A stretch of DNA of 64,000 bases. Source: Sesamum alatum. Its lineage: Eukaryota > Streptophyta > Magnoliopsida > Lamiales > Pedaliaceae. Shown piece after piece: positions 11,535-22,762 of the stretch. Below the pieces are notes generated by a model, which worked only from the letters and a program-made list of their open reading frames with translations, was not told where the DNA came from and did no database searches. How positions within the stretch are numbered: position 1 is the first letter of the stretch; each line of letters opens with the position of its first letter. The translations under genes were made by a program, and so were the position numbers. The DNA is taken from contig JACGWO010000003.1 in the NCBI GenBank assembly GCA_034509735.1, positions 13,454,001-13,518,000 on the forward strand, in the 5' to 3' direction.

Positions 11535-12307
11535 ATCTCTCACTTGACCTAAAGCCAATCACCCATTGATCTCAAACCTCTTATTCAGATGGTGAGTGTG
11601 GGCAACTTGCGACATGGGCTTAGCAAGTGGATCTGCTATGTTTTCTGCGGAGCTGACTCGGTCCAACCGAACGTCACTCATGCTATCCATCTCTCTAAGT
11701 AGATGGTAGCGTCTAAGAATATGCTTGGATCGTGATGAGATCTCGGTTCCTTGGCTAGCGCTATCGCCCCGTTGTTATCATAAAAGATAATTACAGGCTT
11801 AGCAATGCTAGGTACTACATCCAACCCTTGGATGTAGCTCATCAACCAAACCACTCCTTAGCAGCTTCCAAAGCGGCTATGTATTCAAAACTCTATGGTG
11901 GATTCTGTCGTGGTAGCCTACTTGGAACTCTTCCAAGTAACCACGCCACCATTTAGTCTGAACACATAACCAGACTGAGACTTGGCATCATCATCATCAG
12001 ACTGGAAGCTAGCATCACTATAGCCTTCCAGTATCAACTCTCCACCGCCGTAGATCAAGAACATGTCCTTGGTCCTTTTCAGGTACTTTAGGATAGTCTT
12101 GACTGCACTCCAGTGTGCCTCCCCGGCACACGACTGATATCGGCTAGTTACGCTCAAAGCGAAAGCCACATCAGGTCTGGTGCACTGAACAACATACTGT
12201 ATGCTGCCTACGGCTGAAGCATAGGGGATGTCCAACATCCTTTTAAGCTCCTCATTAGTCTTAGGCGACTGCTTCTTGGATAACTTAATTCCATGTCTCA
12301 TAGGAAG
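11535..12307 (-). pseudogene. CopB1 internal remnant: RNase H
   Basis: The open piece 11918-12301 reads MRHGIKLSKKQSPK, SAVGSIQYVVQCTRPDVAFA, SDASFQSDDDDAKSQSGYVF, which is the copia RNase H N-terminal half. Further down, 11550-11917 keeps GLDVVPSIAKPV, FYDNNGAI and MGDWL in broken frames. It ends at the polypurine tract and 3' LTR. On the upstream side it is joined directly to the last base of the 5' LTR, with no primer site between them. Confidence 0.87.
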
Positions 12308-14536
12308 TGAAAGACAAGCGGATCCGCCGGGGAGCGCGAGCGGAAGCGAGAAAGCGAGAAATTGTGTGTAAATTTAAATCAAATTCAAAATACGCGAATC
12401 CCAAGGGGTGTACCCTTGGGTGCTCAACCGGGCGTTCGATGTAGAATGTGTAAATATTAAAACATATATTTAAGCACATAGGGCATAGATATATAAATGA
12501 AATCAATCAAAGCGTAATAAACCGTTACCTTTGATTGTTTAGCGTATGCTCCCAGCTACTTGCGTTGTTCCTTCTCCGGAATGCTCACGAAATCCAAACG
12601 TATGGATTATCCAAAGGTGATCCACACCACACCGGAAGAAACACACGTTCTTCTTGCTAGAAAAGAACGGGTTTAGAAGGAATCGGTTTAAGAGAAGAAC
12701 ACTATGAATTAGTGTTCTCTTAAACTTACTTTGTTCTTCTTCTTGATTCAAAATCAAGTGAAGAACACAAGTGTGAGAGAGGGAGAGACCACGAAATTTG
12801 AGAGAGAGGAGAGGGATTTTTGTCTTCTCTTTTTCATAGAAAAAGATGAATAATGAATCACTTATGCTTGGTGTTGTATATTCTAATATATATACATAAT
12901 TAATGTGATTATTGGAATGTGTCTAGGTTCATCCAAGGATGTCTAGATTCATTCCAATCAATCACCATCAATTCTTCAATCAAGCCTACCAAAATTTATG
13001 GTATGATCAAATCATACCAAAAAGGGAAGAGCTTGATTGGAGTTGATTTGTCTCTTTCCCAAAGAGACAAGTCAACATACCACCTAGCATGAAACATGGC
13101 TGATTTTGCTTCCTCCAAGGGAGCATGTCGGCCATGTTTAATTAAGGGAAGAAGTCCAACTTCTTCCTATTCCAAAATAGGAATTATTTCTCCTCTCGGG
13201 TATAATTTAACGGACCGGGTTTTATCGTAATCCAATTACGACGAACCCAATATTAAATCCAATTTAATGTCCACTTAAATTATTCCCGTTGATCTTTTAC
13301 TCCAATTAAAAGATCCAACGTCTCAACGTCTCAACTTTCCATATTTAATCGAAAATGCAATTTACCGATTAAAAGAAAGCCCGATAAAATATCGGCCCGT
13401 CCATCCAATGGACTTTCCCTTAAGTAATCCAATTACTTATTTTATCCTTCGAGATTGACTCCAAGTCGATCTCTCAACCTCCTCGGTGATTTGTGAGTGA
13501 CCCTTTAGGTTCACCCTCAGCTAGACTTGGGCCCGTGTCCCACAAGGGCCCCTTACCATGGGTGGCCGTCTAGCAACGGTCCATGGCACTAGAGACTAGG
13601 TGAATTGGCGTGAACATTTAGGCGCCGATTCGGTACGCGTACGATCCTTCCGTCTACCGTCTCCCGGCGTTAGTCTAGGGTATGAAATTGGGCGTCGGTT
13701 CCCATCCTTGACTAGGCATCTATGCTTAATACTCGAGACCACATATGCTTCATTGCGTCGACACAAGGAACCATTCCCTGTTCGACCAACCACTGTGGCC
13801 ACAGCTTTAAACAGCATTAACGTGTCTCCGAGTGCATAGGAGATACCTCTGTCACATACTGACAGGCGACGGATCCTCTTCTTTGAATCCACCGTCCTCG
13901 TTACACATTCCGACTGCACTAGACAAGGCTTATGATGATCATCTTACAGAATGATTACCTCTCGCCAGATCCAAGATACAGCCGTCCTGTGCACGCGATT
14001 GCCATGATTCCTCAAGTCTGAGGATTACTCCCGTACTATCGGAACCGGGGAAAACCAATCATACCGACCAAGCCTCCAAGGCTTCCATATGATGATCCCC
14101 GCGAGTCAGTCCAGTCGGCTCGACCCCAGTCGACCAACCCATCAAGATCGTGTAGGCGTCCCACGCCTGTCGCCGATGAAACACGACACTCATCCAATGA
14201 ACACGACTCTTGATGCAAGTCTCAATAGGACTCTCAATGCCCTGTCTCGAGGTCCTCGACTTGGAACGTTTCAGACCCAATTCTTAATCAGTTGGTTTCA
14301 TGACCACCATCCAATGCGTGGCCCAACTGCACGAGTTGTTATCCATGGTCTGTGGCCTTTGTTGCGATATAAGTTAAACACCGTTTTAACAAATGTGAAA
14401 TGAGCGCAACAACGTAAGCACCAGAAGCCATAAATACTCATTTTATTCATCACATAATAATATTATATTTACATCGAGTTGTATAATAGGTTACAAATCG
14501 CCAAACCTATTGGCTTTCTGGTCACCTATTCTAACA
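12308..14536 (-). repeat. CopB1 5' LTR (LTR-B)
   Basis: It starts at 14536 with TGTTAGAATAGG and ends at 12308 with GTCTTTCA, 2229 bp, the fuller of the two CopB1 LTRs. CTGTGGCCACAG is at 13793-13804. A TATATATA run lies near 12888-12897. The sense frame 13596-13919 matches those in other LTR-B copies. Confidence 0.9.
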
Positions 14537-15513
14537 ATAAATATATGCTAAAATACCATGATTACCAATCACATCAATCCATGATAAAATAAAGGCATCA
14601 CGTACGAAAAATATGGTACAACTGTTGGTAATAATATTTTTCCCCGTTTAGGAAGACCCTTCCTCATTATATGCAGGTAAGTTATCCCCGGATTCCAAAC
14701 CGAATAAACTTAACCTCCCAAAAATAATGTTCTTTAGAAAAATAAGCAAAATTAAACAAAATGAATTTTCAGAATTAATTAAAAAATTAAAAATTAAAAA
14801 TAACGAGAAAACACGATGACGGCAACCAGCTGTCGCCACCGGCAGTAGTCAGCCGGCGCGCGCAGGACAACAGGCCCAGCCTGCTGCCTCTGCGCGTGCG
14901 CAGGCCCCTGCGTGCGTGTGCGCGTGCTTGGTTGGCAGTTTTCTGCAGGGCCGCGCGCCGCAGGCTGCCGCGCGCGCAAGCGCCTCTGCCTGCGCGCACC
15001 AGTCTGCCGGCAGCCAACCCTGCGCTTGCCCTTCGCAGGCGCGCGCGAGCATAGGGCGCGCCTGTCGGGCGCACACGCGCAGACTCCTCTCTGGCCGCGC
15101 GTCCGGGCGCGCAGTAGCCCTAGCCTGTTGGCCTGGCGTGCACGCCCGGTCACAGGCCAGCGCCTGTTGCCCGGCCGCGCCACCCGGCTGGCCTGACCGC
15201 GTGCAGCCATGCGCGCCTGGTGCAGGCGGCTGCGCGCATGCTCCCCTGCCTGTGCGTCCGCTTCGCCTGGGCGCACGGTCCCGCGCGGTCAGGCATCGGC
15301 TGGCTGCAGGCTGCGTTTCTCTATTTCGTTTGATTCTTGCCCCCGTTCTCAAGAAAAACAGAAAAATCCCAACATACCAAAAATCATACGAATTGAAAGC
15401 AAGAAAAACGACATGCTTTAATAATAAAAAAATATCAAGAAATAATTAAAACATGCCAAAACACGTTTTCATACTTAAAACGCACATAAAACCATAGGTC
15501 TATACACCAAACT
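14537..15513 (-). other. CopA1 leader, distal part with GC island
   Basis: This is the leader continuing from the CopB1 insertion to the primer site. Its 14537-14810 part aligns with 27440-27710 of element F in reverse. About 14815-15325 is extremely GC-rich with many GCGC and CGCG runs, unlike the AT-rich flanks. Open frames on both strands through that tract (for example 14787-15449) are low-complexity Arg/Ala chance frames. Confidence 0.8.
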
Positions 15514-15527
15514 GGGCTCTGATACCA
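15514..15527 (-). other. CopA1 primer binding site
   Basis: On the - strand it reads TGGTATCAGAGCCC, one base inside the 5' LTR end. It is complementary to the 3' end of plant initiator methionine tRNA, the usual copia primer. Confidence 0.92.
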
Positions 15528-15528
15528 C

Positions 15529-17490
15529 TGAAAGCTTGGGATAGGCGTGCGGATCATCTTGGGAAATAGCGCGAATGCGGAAGTGCAGTATAAATTTAAA
15601 TTACAGAATTTAAACATGCTTTATACGTAAAATAAAAACACGTTCAAGGGGTGTGCCCTTGAAGTTCCCGGGTGTTCGGTGTATCTCATGAATTAAAGAC
15701 ATACAAGCAATCATGGAGGCCATAGGATTTGAAAAGAAAAAGGAGACGAAAACGTAAAAGAGACCTACCGATTTGTCGTTTTCGTCTTCTAACCGGTACT
15801 CGCGTTGTTCCCCGATTTACTCCAAACTCTCGTATGTGAGATTCTCCAAATTGTGACACGCAATCCGCCCACGTATCTTGTATGTCGTGCTAGCGAACGA
15901 ACAAGTGTATATTATTTGGAAGGGACGGATCAATCACACGTTATTACTTAACGGGATTAATCCTCCTTTTTGTTCAATTGTTAACACAAAAGAACAATTC
16001 TTGGGAAGAGAGAAAGAGAGTGGCGGATGAGAGAGAGGGAGAGGCACACGAGTTGTGTGTGTGTGTGTGTGTGTTGAAGTTTCATCATCTCTCTTATGGT
16101 GAGGGGCTAGGACTATTGAGGAGGAGTTTAATCCTCTTCAAACTCCAACTCTAGAAGACTAATTTGACTAGAATTTTGACCTAGTCAAAGTCCTAGTCAA
16201 AGTAGTAATTTGACCTAGTCAAATTAATCCTAGCCATCCATCTCTCCTTTTAATCTCAACCATTAATTTAATTTAATGGAATATTTAAAACCTATTTAAG
16301 TATTCCAAGGGCAAATAAATAAATATAATAAATATAAATATTTATTCTAAGCCCATTAAATTAATTTTCTAATAAATCTAATTTATTAGATAAATTCCTT
16401 TTATCTAATAAAAGGAACTAATTCGTTCCAAGAAAATTAAGGACCCGATTAAATCCAATTTAATCATTCCATTTCTCCAAATATTTAATTCTAAATTAAA
16501 TACTTAATGTGTGCGGATTGTGTGTGACTCTTTAGGTTCACCTTTCAGCTAGACTTCGTCGGATTCCTAGAATCTGCCCGTTACCATGGGTGGCCATCTA
16601 GCAACGGTTCATGGCACTAGAGACTATGAGAAATTGCGGGGATGAACATTTAGGCTCTAACAGTACACTTGTCCTTCCGTCTACGGTCTCACTACTTAGG
16701 GTCTAGGGCACGGAAAATGCAGGTACCCATTTTGGACCTAAGTGTCGGTCTGTCCTTTACTAAACGCCGCAAGGCCACAGATTTTAGGGACAAGACACAG
16801 AGTATATGTGAGACTCAACTGTCAATGCCTTTTGACAGGAGACAGATCCTTTCTTGGAAACTACTGTCACTCTGTACACCGGAGTTGCACTAGACATGGC
16901 TTATGACTACTCAAGTGTTTCTTGGCAATCTCTCACCATATATAAGATACAGCCCTGATGTACAGGTAAACTCAGCAGTTCCTCAAATCAGAGGACTTGA
17001 CCTGTACTATTGGAACCGGGAACATACGTCATACCTAGCCGACCCTACTCAAGTTCCTTCGTAAGACGGTTCCCGCGAGTCACCTCAGTCAGCTGCTCCC
17101 CAGCAGGCTAACCCACTAACATTGCTTAGACGGCCTTTGTCACCCGTCGATGAAATACGACAGCAGATGCTTAGTGCAAGTCTCAATGGGAATCTCAATA
17201 CCCATTTTCGAGATTCCTTGACTTGGAGATTTCTGGACTGATTCGGCAGGATTGATTTCATGGACCTACCTCCAATCGTAGTCCCAGTCCCCGAAATACG
17301 ATTTCAGTCCGTGGGCTTTTTTTGCGTAGTGAACGAATAAGTATAAAGCAGATAAAGTGAACACAAACAAAGTAATGCCAAAATGAATATCACTTCTTAT
17401 TCATTAATAATTTATCAAATCCCTGAAATTGTCTAGACATGGGTTACATTTTGTCTGCCAAGATTGGCTACATGGTCACCTATTCTAACA
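15529..17490 (-). repeat. CopA1 5' LTR (LTR-A), TATA box lost
   Basis: It starts at 17490 with TGTTAGAATAGGTGACC and ends at 15529 with AGCTTTCA, 1962 bp. Compared with the 3' LTR it lacks a short segment that removes the TATA-like box (near 16114-16117) and about 30 bp near 16774 that removes half of the CTGTGGCCACAG palindrome. A GT microsatellite is at about 16055-16074. Confidence 0.92.
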
Positions 17491-17538
17491 GTGGATTTAG
17501 GAGAACTTTGAGGTTCATGAAAGGATTCTTTCTCGAAC

Positions 17539-18459
17539 TTATTTATTCATGAAAGGCTTTTTTTTATCAGTTCTCGGACTTGAGGTGGAGTTTGTATTGT
17601 TGTTCGCCTTGGATGCACAATTACCATTGAACTTAGCATTTTTCGCCTCCACAGGATCAACAAAATTTGTGGGAAAAACAGAATGCACCTCATTAGAATG
17701 TTGCGTGGCACCACAAATGCTAAACCTAATGACCTCATTATCAAACTCCATAGAGAGAATTCCAGCATCTACATCAATTTAAGTTTGAGAGGCTTTAAGG
17801 AATGGTCTTCCTAGCAAGATGGATGTGGAATTTGGGGAGTTATCCTCCGACATATCAAGCACATAAAAATCAGTAGGAAAAACCAATTCATTAACTTGCA
17901 CAAGAACATCCTCTAAAACTCCTAAGGGGTACACAATCAAACGGTCCGCAAGTTGAATAACCACTCCGGTTTCTTTCAAAGGACCAACATGCAAAGATTC
18001 ATAGATAGCGAGAGGCATAACATTGATGGAAGCACCCAAATCACACATGGCCTTTTCAATTCCAATCTTACCAATTTTGCAAGGGATAGAAAACGTACCC
18101 AGATCTTTGCATTTAGGAGGTAGTTTTCTTTGAAGAATAGCAGATACATTTTCTCCCATACTTACCCTCTCATTACCTTTCAGTTTGCATTTGTTGGTGC
18201 ACAATTCCTTGAGAAACTTTGCATAGCGAGGTATTCGTTTGATTGCGTCCAGCAAAGGAATGTTTACCTCTACTTTGCGAAAGGTTTCAAGGATTTCTTT
18301 GTCCTCTTCTTCTTTCTTGGACTTGGCAAATCTTTCTGGGAAAGGAGGTTTGGGCACCCATACCTTGGGATACTCCTCGTCAGTTTGGTTTGGCTCATCG
18401 GCTTGCTTTTGGGCCATCTCAAATTTTCTGCTCTGTTTTACCGTGTTCTGCGTGCCCAC
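17539..18459 (-). pseudogene. Gypsy aspartic protease region
   Basis: The piece 17779-18459 contains KCKDLGTFSIPCKIG and CDLGASINVMPLAIYESL, the DLGAS-type active site of gypsy proteases, then STSILLGRPFLKA. A single in-frame stop replaces the expected Lys after KASQT, and the same frame continues (17539-17751) with IDVDAGILSMEFDNEVIRF. In complete elements reverse transcriptase follows; here the frame ends and CopA1 begins at 17490. The N-terminal part has the VPKPPFPERF linker common in this group. Confidence 0.85.
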
Positions 18460-18623
18460 GCTTAGTGATCAAAATGGTAACTTACCTAGGGATTCCAATC
18501 GACTAACAGAGGATGCCAGTTGACTCACTTGAGACTCCAAATTCTGAATGTTTGTGCGAGTCTCTTGTTGGAATTGTTGGACGTTCTGTTGGAACTGTTG
18601 GGTGTTGGCGGCGAGTGTTTTCA

Positions 18624-19780
18624 TCATTTCCTCAAGAGATATACCCGGTTTAGAATCAGACGGGGGAGGAGGCGGTCCGGCGGTCTATATAGATATTTCT
18701 GAAAATTCTGAGGTTGAGTGCCATAACTAAGATTCGGATGATCTCGCCACCCCGGATTGTACGTGCTGGAATAGGGGTCATATTTTCTCTGAGGTTGCCC
18801 GAAAAATCCACCTATGGCATCGGCGTGTTCGGTGGGCGTCTCTTGGAGTGTGGGACATGCATCGGTGGGGTGTCCAGTGGTGTTGCAAACTCCACAAGCT
18901 TTTCCGTGTTGAGAGTGTCGTGCAATAAATCCTTTAAAAAGTGAGGTCAATTCATCCAAACGATTTTCAACAGAGGCCATATGTGCCTCGCTAACCCCTT
19001 CCGATGGATGATCATATCGAACACCAAATTGTTGGATGTTGGATGCCATGATGTTAAGTAGATTGCGTGCTTCATATTTATTTTGTTGAACAGAGAACCG
19101 CCACTTATCGCGTCCACCAAGGCCCTATCTGAGCATCTTAATCCCTCATAGAAGTATTGGATCAATAGATGTGGTAGGATTTGGTGATGTGGGAAACTCT
19201 CCACTAAACGGTTAAACCTTCCCCAATATTCACAGAGACTCTCTCCGGGATTTTGACGTATTCCACTAATGTCTTTCCGAATTGCTGTGGCTCGAGAGGC
19301 GGGGAAGTATTTTTCGAGGAAATGTTTCTTGAGGTCAGTCCAGGTGGTGATAGATCCCGATGGCAAACCATAGAGCCAATCATTTGCGTTGTCAGCTAAG
19401 GAGAATGGGAAGGCACGAAGTTGGACTTGCTCCTCGATGACTCCTTGAGGTCGCATGCCGGAGCACACTACATGAAGTTCTTTGAGGTGTTTGTGTGGAT
19501 CGTCACCTGCAAGACCACGAACAGAAGGGAGTAAATGGATGAGTCCGGATTTATGTTCAAAATCTACCTCTAAAGCTGGGTAGTCGATGCAAAGAGGTTG
19601 TTGGCTGAGGTCGGGAGCAGTCATCTCTTTGATCGGTCTTTCCAGAATTTGAGCCATGATTTCTTCGTCGGATTTCCTGGAAAAATCAGCATCGTTCAGC
19701 ATACGCTCTGTTTCAGTTACGGAAGTGGAAGAGGTGGAGGCCTCTTTGGTTTGTTGCTTGGTTTCCTTCCGAAGTCTCAT
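18624..19780 (-). pseudogene. Gypsy gag, one frameshift
   Basis: The piece 18947-19780 holds the Retrotrans_gag domain: LRAFPFSLADNANDWLYGLP, SITTWTDLKKHFLEKYFP, ESLCEYWGRFNRLVESFPHH, LIQYFYEGL. A single-base shift near 19075-19090 moves the rest to another frame, 18624-19049. That part reads MASNIQQFGVRYDHPSEGV and the zinc knuckle CGVCNTTGHPTDACP (CX2CX4HX4C). The start chosen at 19780 gives MRLRKETKQQ, about 110 bp inside the primer site. Gag builds the particle and binds the RNA. Confidence 0.88.
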
Positions 19781-19893
19781 GCGGTCTTCTCGATTTCGGG
19801 TTTGAATTCAAGTTCACCTACACGAGAAGATCGTAGCATGAAAACAAGTAACGATAGTAAGTAACTAGGAAGAAATTAATTTAAAAGCACCAA

Positions 19894-19911
19894 TCCCCGG
19901 CAACAACGCCA
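19894..19911 (-). other. Gypsy primer binding site
   Basis: On the - strand it reads TGGCGTTGTTGCCGGGGA, close to TGGCGCCGTTGCCGGGGA, the Asp-tRNA complement used by many plant gypsy elements. Two adjacent changes (CC to TT) distinguish it. It lies 5 bp inside the 5' LTR. Confidence 0.85.
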
Positions 19912-19916
19912 AAATT

Positions 19917-21591
19917 TGATGAGTGTCGAATTCACCAAAAATAATTCCTACACAATAACTTGTAGAAGTAGTGAGTAGGGTCGAATCCATAGAGATTGGT
20001 TCTAAATTAATTCCTTTGAGTGAAAGCAAAATAAAAGAGGGGGGTGTTTTGGAATAAAAGGTACTAATTAAATACGAGACAAATTCGAAAGGATGAATAA
20101 AATATGAGAAGAGATTTTCAGTTGAAGATAGGTTCATGCTTGATTCCGCGGTTGATCATAGATGCAAAGATGACAACAATCGTACAAAATATATAAACTA
20201 GTTATGGCCATTGGTACGACCTAACGACCTCACCTTATCTTACCATGTCGTTAGCCAAGCAACGTCCGTTGGCTAATTCCCTAATCAATAGACAACCCTG
20301 GGAACATCCTCAAGATTTAATCTATCAACAATATTAACAATTAGAAAGGCCTAGTTCTAACCAACAAATTCCTACAAGGATTCATTTAGGCTAGATTGTG
20401 CATTCCCCACAATATAACCGACAACTACGACATGATAAATTATGCTGTGTTGCCACTAAGTATCAGACTAACAAACAATTACGGATTTGCAAGTCCAATT
20501 AGCTAGGCGAATATTCTTGACAATGAACAATCGGCCTTCTCATTCATAAATCAGATTATTCGTGATAAAAGCACAGAGAACAACACAAATATCCACATGA
20601 ACTAAAGTATGAAGCATAAATTAGATCTCACAACATGCGTGAATCAAACAATCACCGTAACTTCAATCGGAAAATAAAGAACTAGCATAGCATGCTAATG
20701 GTAGAACATATAAAAGAAAGAGAGAATTTAATAAAATAAAGTGCAGAGAATAATAGATGGTTCATATTTTCAATTACATCTCCTATTTATAAGTTAAAAT
20801 CCTAATAAATTTGGATACCAAAAAGGTAGATTCCTATTATAACAAACAATTACGGATTTGCAAGTCTAATTAGCTAGGCGAATATTCTTGACAATGAACA
20901 ATTGGCCTTCTCATTCATAAATCAGATTATTCATGATAAAAGCACAGAGAACAACAAAAATATCCACATGAATGAAAGTATGAAGCATATATTAGATCTC
21001 ACAACATGCGTGAATCAAACAATCACTGTAACTTCAACCGGAAAATAAAGAACTAGCCTAGCATGCTAATGGTAGAACACATAAAAGAAAGAGAGAATTT
21101 CATAAAATAAATTGCAGAGAATAATAGATGGTTCATGTCTTCAATTACATCTCCTATTTATACTAGTTAAAATCCTAATAAATTTGGATACCAAAAAGGT
21201 AGATTCCTATTATAACTCTAAGTCCTAATTTGACTAAAACTCTTAACCCCATTGAAATTCCTCAAGAATGGAGGATTCCAACTTTCCAAAATCATTGAAA
21301 TCCTTGTATGAATCAACTTCTCTCCAAAAATTTCGCCCATCTTCTCTTCATTTCAATCGCTTGTCCGCCGCACTAGACGTGGGCACGTCTAGTGAATTGC
21401 AAGTCTGTCATGGTATTTTCTTCTCCAGAATTTTGCATGCGTTTTTTAGTTGTTTGGCTTCATTTATTCAATCTTTACACCATAAACACCTTTTTAGCTG
21501 CAAACACCAGAATTCACATGGTGTAGGCATAATTCAATATAGAAAGATGGTTAAAACGCTACTAAAATCATGATCATTTGGACACTCATCA
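19917..21591 (-). repeat. Gypsy 5' LTR with internal duplication
   Basis: It starts at 21591 with TGATGAGTGTCC and ends at 19917 with GACACTCATCA, 1675 bp. It holds an imperfect tandem duplication of about 371 bp (20471-20841 and 20842-21213). The near-palindrome CACTAGACGTGGGCACGTCT...G lies at 21371-21394. Confidence 0.92.
20471..21213. repeat. Tandem duplication, 2 x 371 bp
   Basis: ACAAACAATTACGGATTTGC starts at 20471 and again at 20842; TTGGATACCAAAAAGGTAG ends both units (20811 and 21183). The copies differ at scattered bases, so the duplication is not brand new. Confidence 0.9.
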
Positions 21592-22747
21592 AGGGTGAAC
21601 CTAAAGAATCACGCACAAAATCATTATGAAATTGGTAGAATTAATTTGGAATTAATTCTAGAAGAAGTGAAGTATTTTAATTGGATTAAATTAATTCAAG
21701 GAGAAAAATAAATGATTGATCATTTATTGGGAAATCCATTTGATGGATGGTCCAAGAATTAATTAATTGGATTAGTTAATTTTTGGACTTAGAACCTATA
21801 AATTAATTGGATTAATTTATCGGGTTTGGCTTAATTAATTGATTGGATCAATTAATTAGAGTTTGGACTTTTGTTTATTTAATTGGATTAAATAACTTAT
21901 GGGCTTCAATTAGATTGAGATTAATTGGATTAATTAATGCCCAATGGACTTTGTTTGCACTTAATTTAATTAGATTAAATAAAAGTCCAAGACTAGTAGT
22001 CCTAGTCCATGGAAAAATGCAATTTATAGCAAGTGAAGGATGAATTAAAATCCTCCACATGTGAGGCACATGTGACCAGCCTTTATATGGTTTGGTGGGT
22101 GGTTTATTTTCTATAAAGGTGCATGGTTATGTAGATAGTGGTGAGTGTATGTAGGTTGCTTTGGAAGTTAACTATAGAAGTTGAATTTTGAATTCAACTA
22201 CTCCACATACACAAAACCATTCACATAACTTGTATGGCCTTGGCTTGCACGAATTTTTCCCTCAGAAACTCTCCAAAAATCTCTGAAAAACTCTCGTTCT
22301 TGTGTTCATACCTTTTGGAAAGGTTTGAACTAAAACATTCCAAAAGCACTAATCAATAGTGTTGTTTTGGAAGTATTTCTTCTTCACTTCTCTATTTCTA
22401 TATGGCAATAGATTAGCGAACTATTCTATAGTGTGGTGTGGACAAATTAGTGGGATTTTAATTTGGATCCTCAAGTGAACGGAAGGAGAAACGGGAAAGA
22501 GAACAACGCATGTACTGATTTTACGTGTGATGATCAAAGATTGGTTTTTTTATGTTTTCATGTAATTTTTGTTCATATCCTTTTAGCCACATGTCCAGCA
22601 TTCTTCTACTCTTTTATTTATACTTTGACATACACCAAACGCCCGGTAACTTCAAAGGGAACACCCCTTTGAACCCGTTTTATTTTATGCTTGGAATTCA
22701 TGTTTTTACGCTTTTGTTGCATTCCTGGGCCGTACCCAATTCTTTCA
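21592..22747 (+). repeat. Element E 5' LTR-C, right part
   Basis: It aligns with 51975-53072 of the 3' LTR, beginning AGGGTGAACCTAAAGA, and ends in ATTCTTTCA directly before the primer site. The left part is cut off by the gypsy insertion. If the insertion is simple, AGGGT should recur just outside the gypsy 3' LTR, left of the window. Confidence 0.88.
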
Positions 22748-22748
22748 G

Positions 22749-22762
22749 CGGTATCAGAGCCC
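22749..22762 (+). other. Element E primer binding site
   Basis: CGGTATCAGAGCCC matches the initiator-Met-tRNA complement except for the first base (T to C). Confidence 0.85.

Larger units (their letters stand above)
9514..14536 (-). mobile_element. Copia deletion derivative CopB1
   Basis: Two LTR-B copies (3' LTR 9514-11534, 5' LTR 12308-14536) enclose only 773 bp. The flanks ATAAA (9509-9513 and 14537-14541) are identical. The empty site can be read from element F near 27697-27715, where CATGTATTTATGTGATTGG runs through uninterrupted. Gag, protease, integrase and most of reverse transcriptase are missing, so it depends on other elements or is dead. Confidence 0.92.
2359..17490 (-). mobile_element. 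Ty1-copia element CopA1 with nested CopB1
   Basis: Both ends are LTR-A: 3' LTR 2359-4345 and 5' LTR 15529-17490, each TGTTAGAATAGG...GGCTTTCA on the - strand. The 5-bp flanks are identical, GTGGA at 2354-2358 and 17491-17495, so it is one integration event into the gypsy element. Removing CopB1 and one TSD leaves about 10.1 kb. In element order: primer site, a leader of about 2.2 kb, gag, protease, integrase, reverse transcriptase, RNase H, polypurine tract. All genes carry frameshifts or deletions, so it cannot move on its own. Confidence 0.93.
1..21591 (-). mobile_element. Ty3-gypsy element, gag-protease only, left end outside the window
   Basis: On the - strand the order is 5' LTR (19917-21591), Asp-tRNA-like primer site, gag, aspartic protease, a non-coding 3' region, a polypurine tract and a 3' LTR (1-411, partial). 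CopA1 (2359-17490) is inserted between protease and 3' region. No reverse transcriptase, RNase H or integrase can be found on either side of CopA1, so the element looks like an internally deleted, non-autonomous copy. Gag and protease resemble the Athila/Tat-type non-chromovirus branch; that placement rests on motif recognition only. It sits inside LTR-C of element E at 21592. Confidence 0.88.

Noticed and set aside
14787..15449. Long overlapping open frames on both strands (up to 177 codons)
   Set aside because: They lie in the GC island of the CopA1 leader; GC-rich DNA lacks stop codons, and the products are low-complexity Arg/Ala/Gly with no homology.
20470..21215. Possible CRISPR-like or satellite array
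   Set aside because: Only two long diverged copies within an LTR; no spacer pattern.
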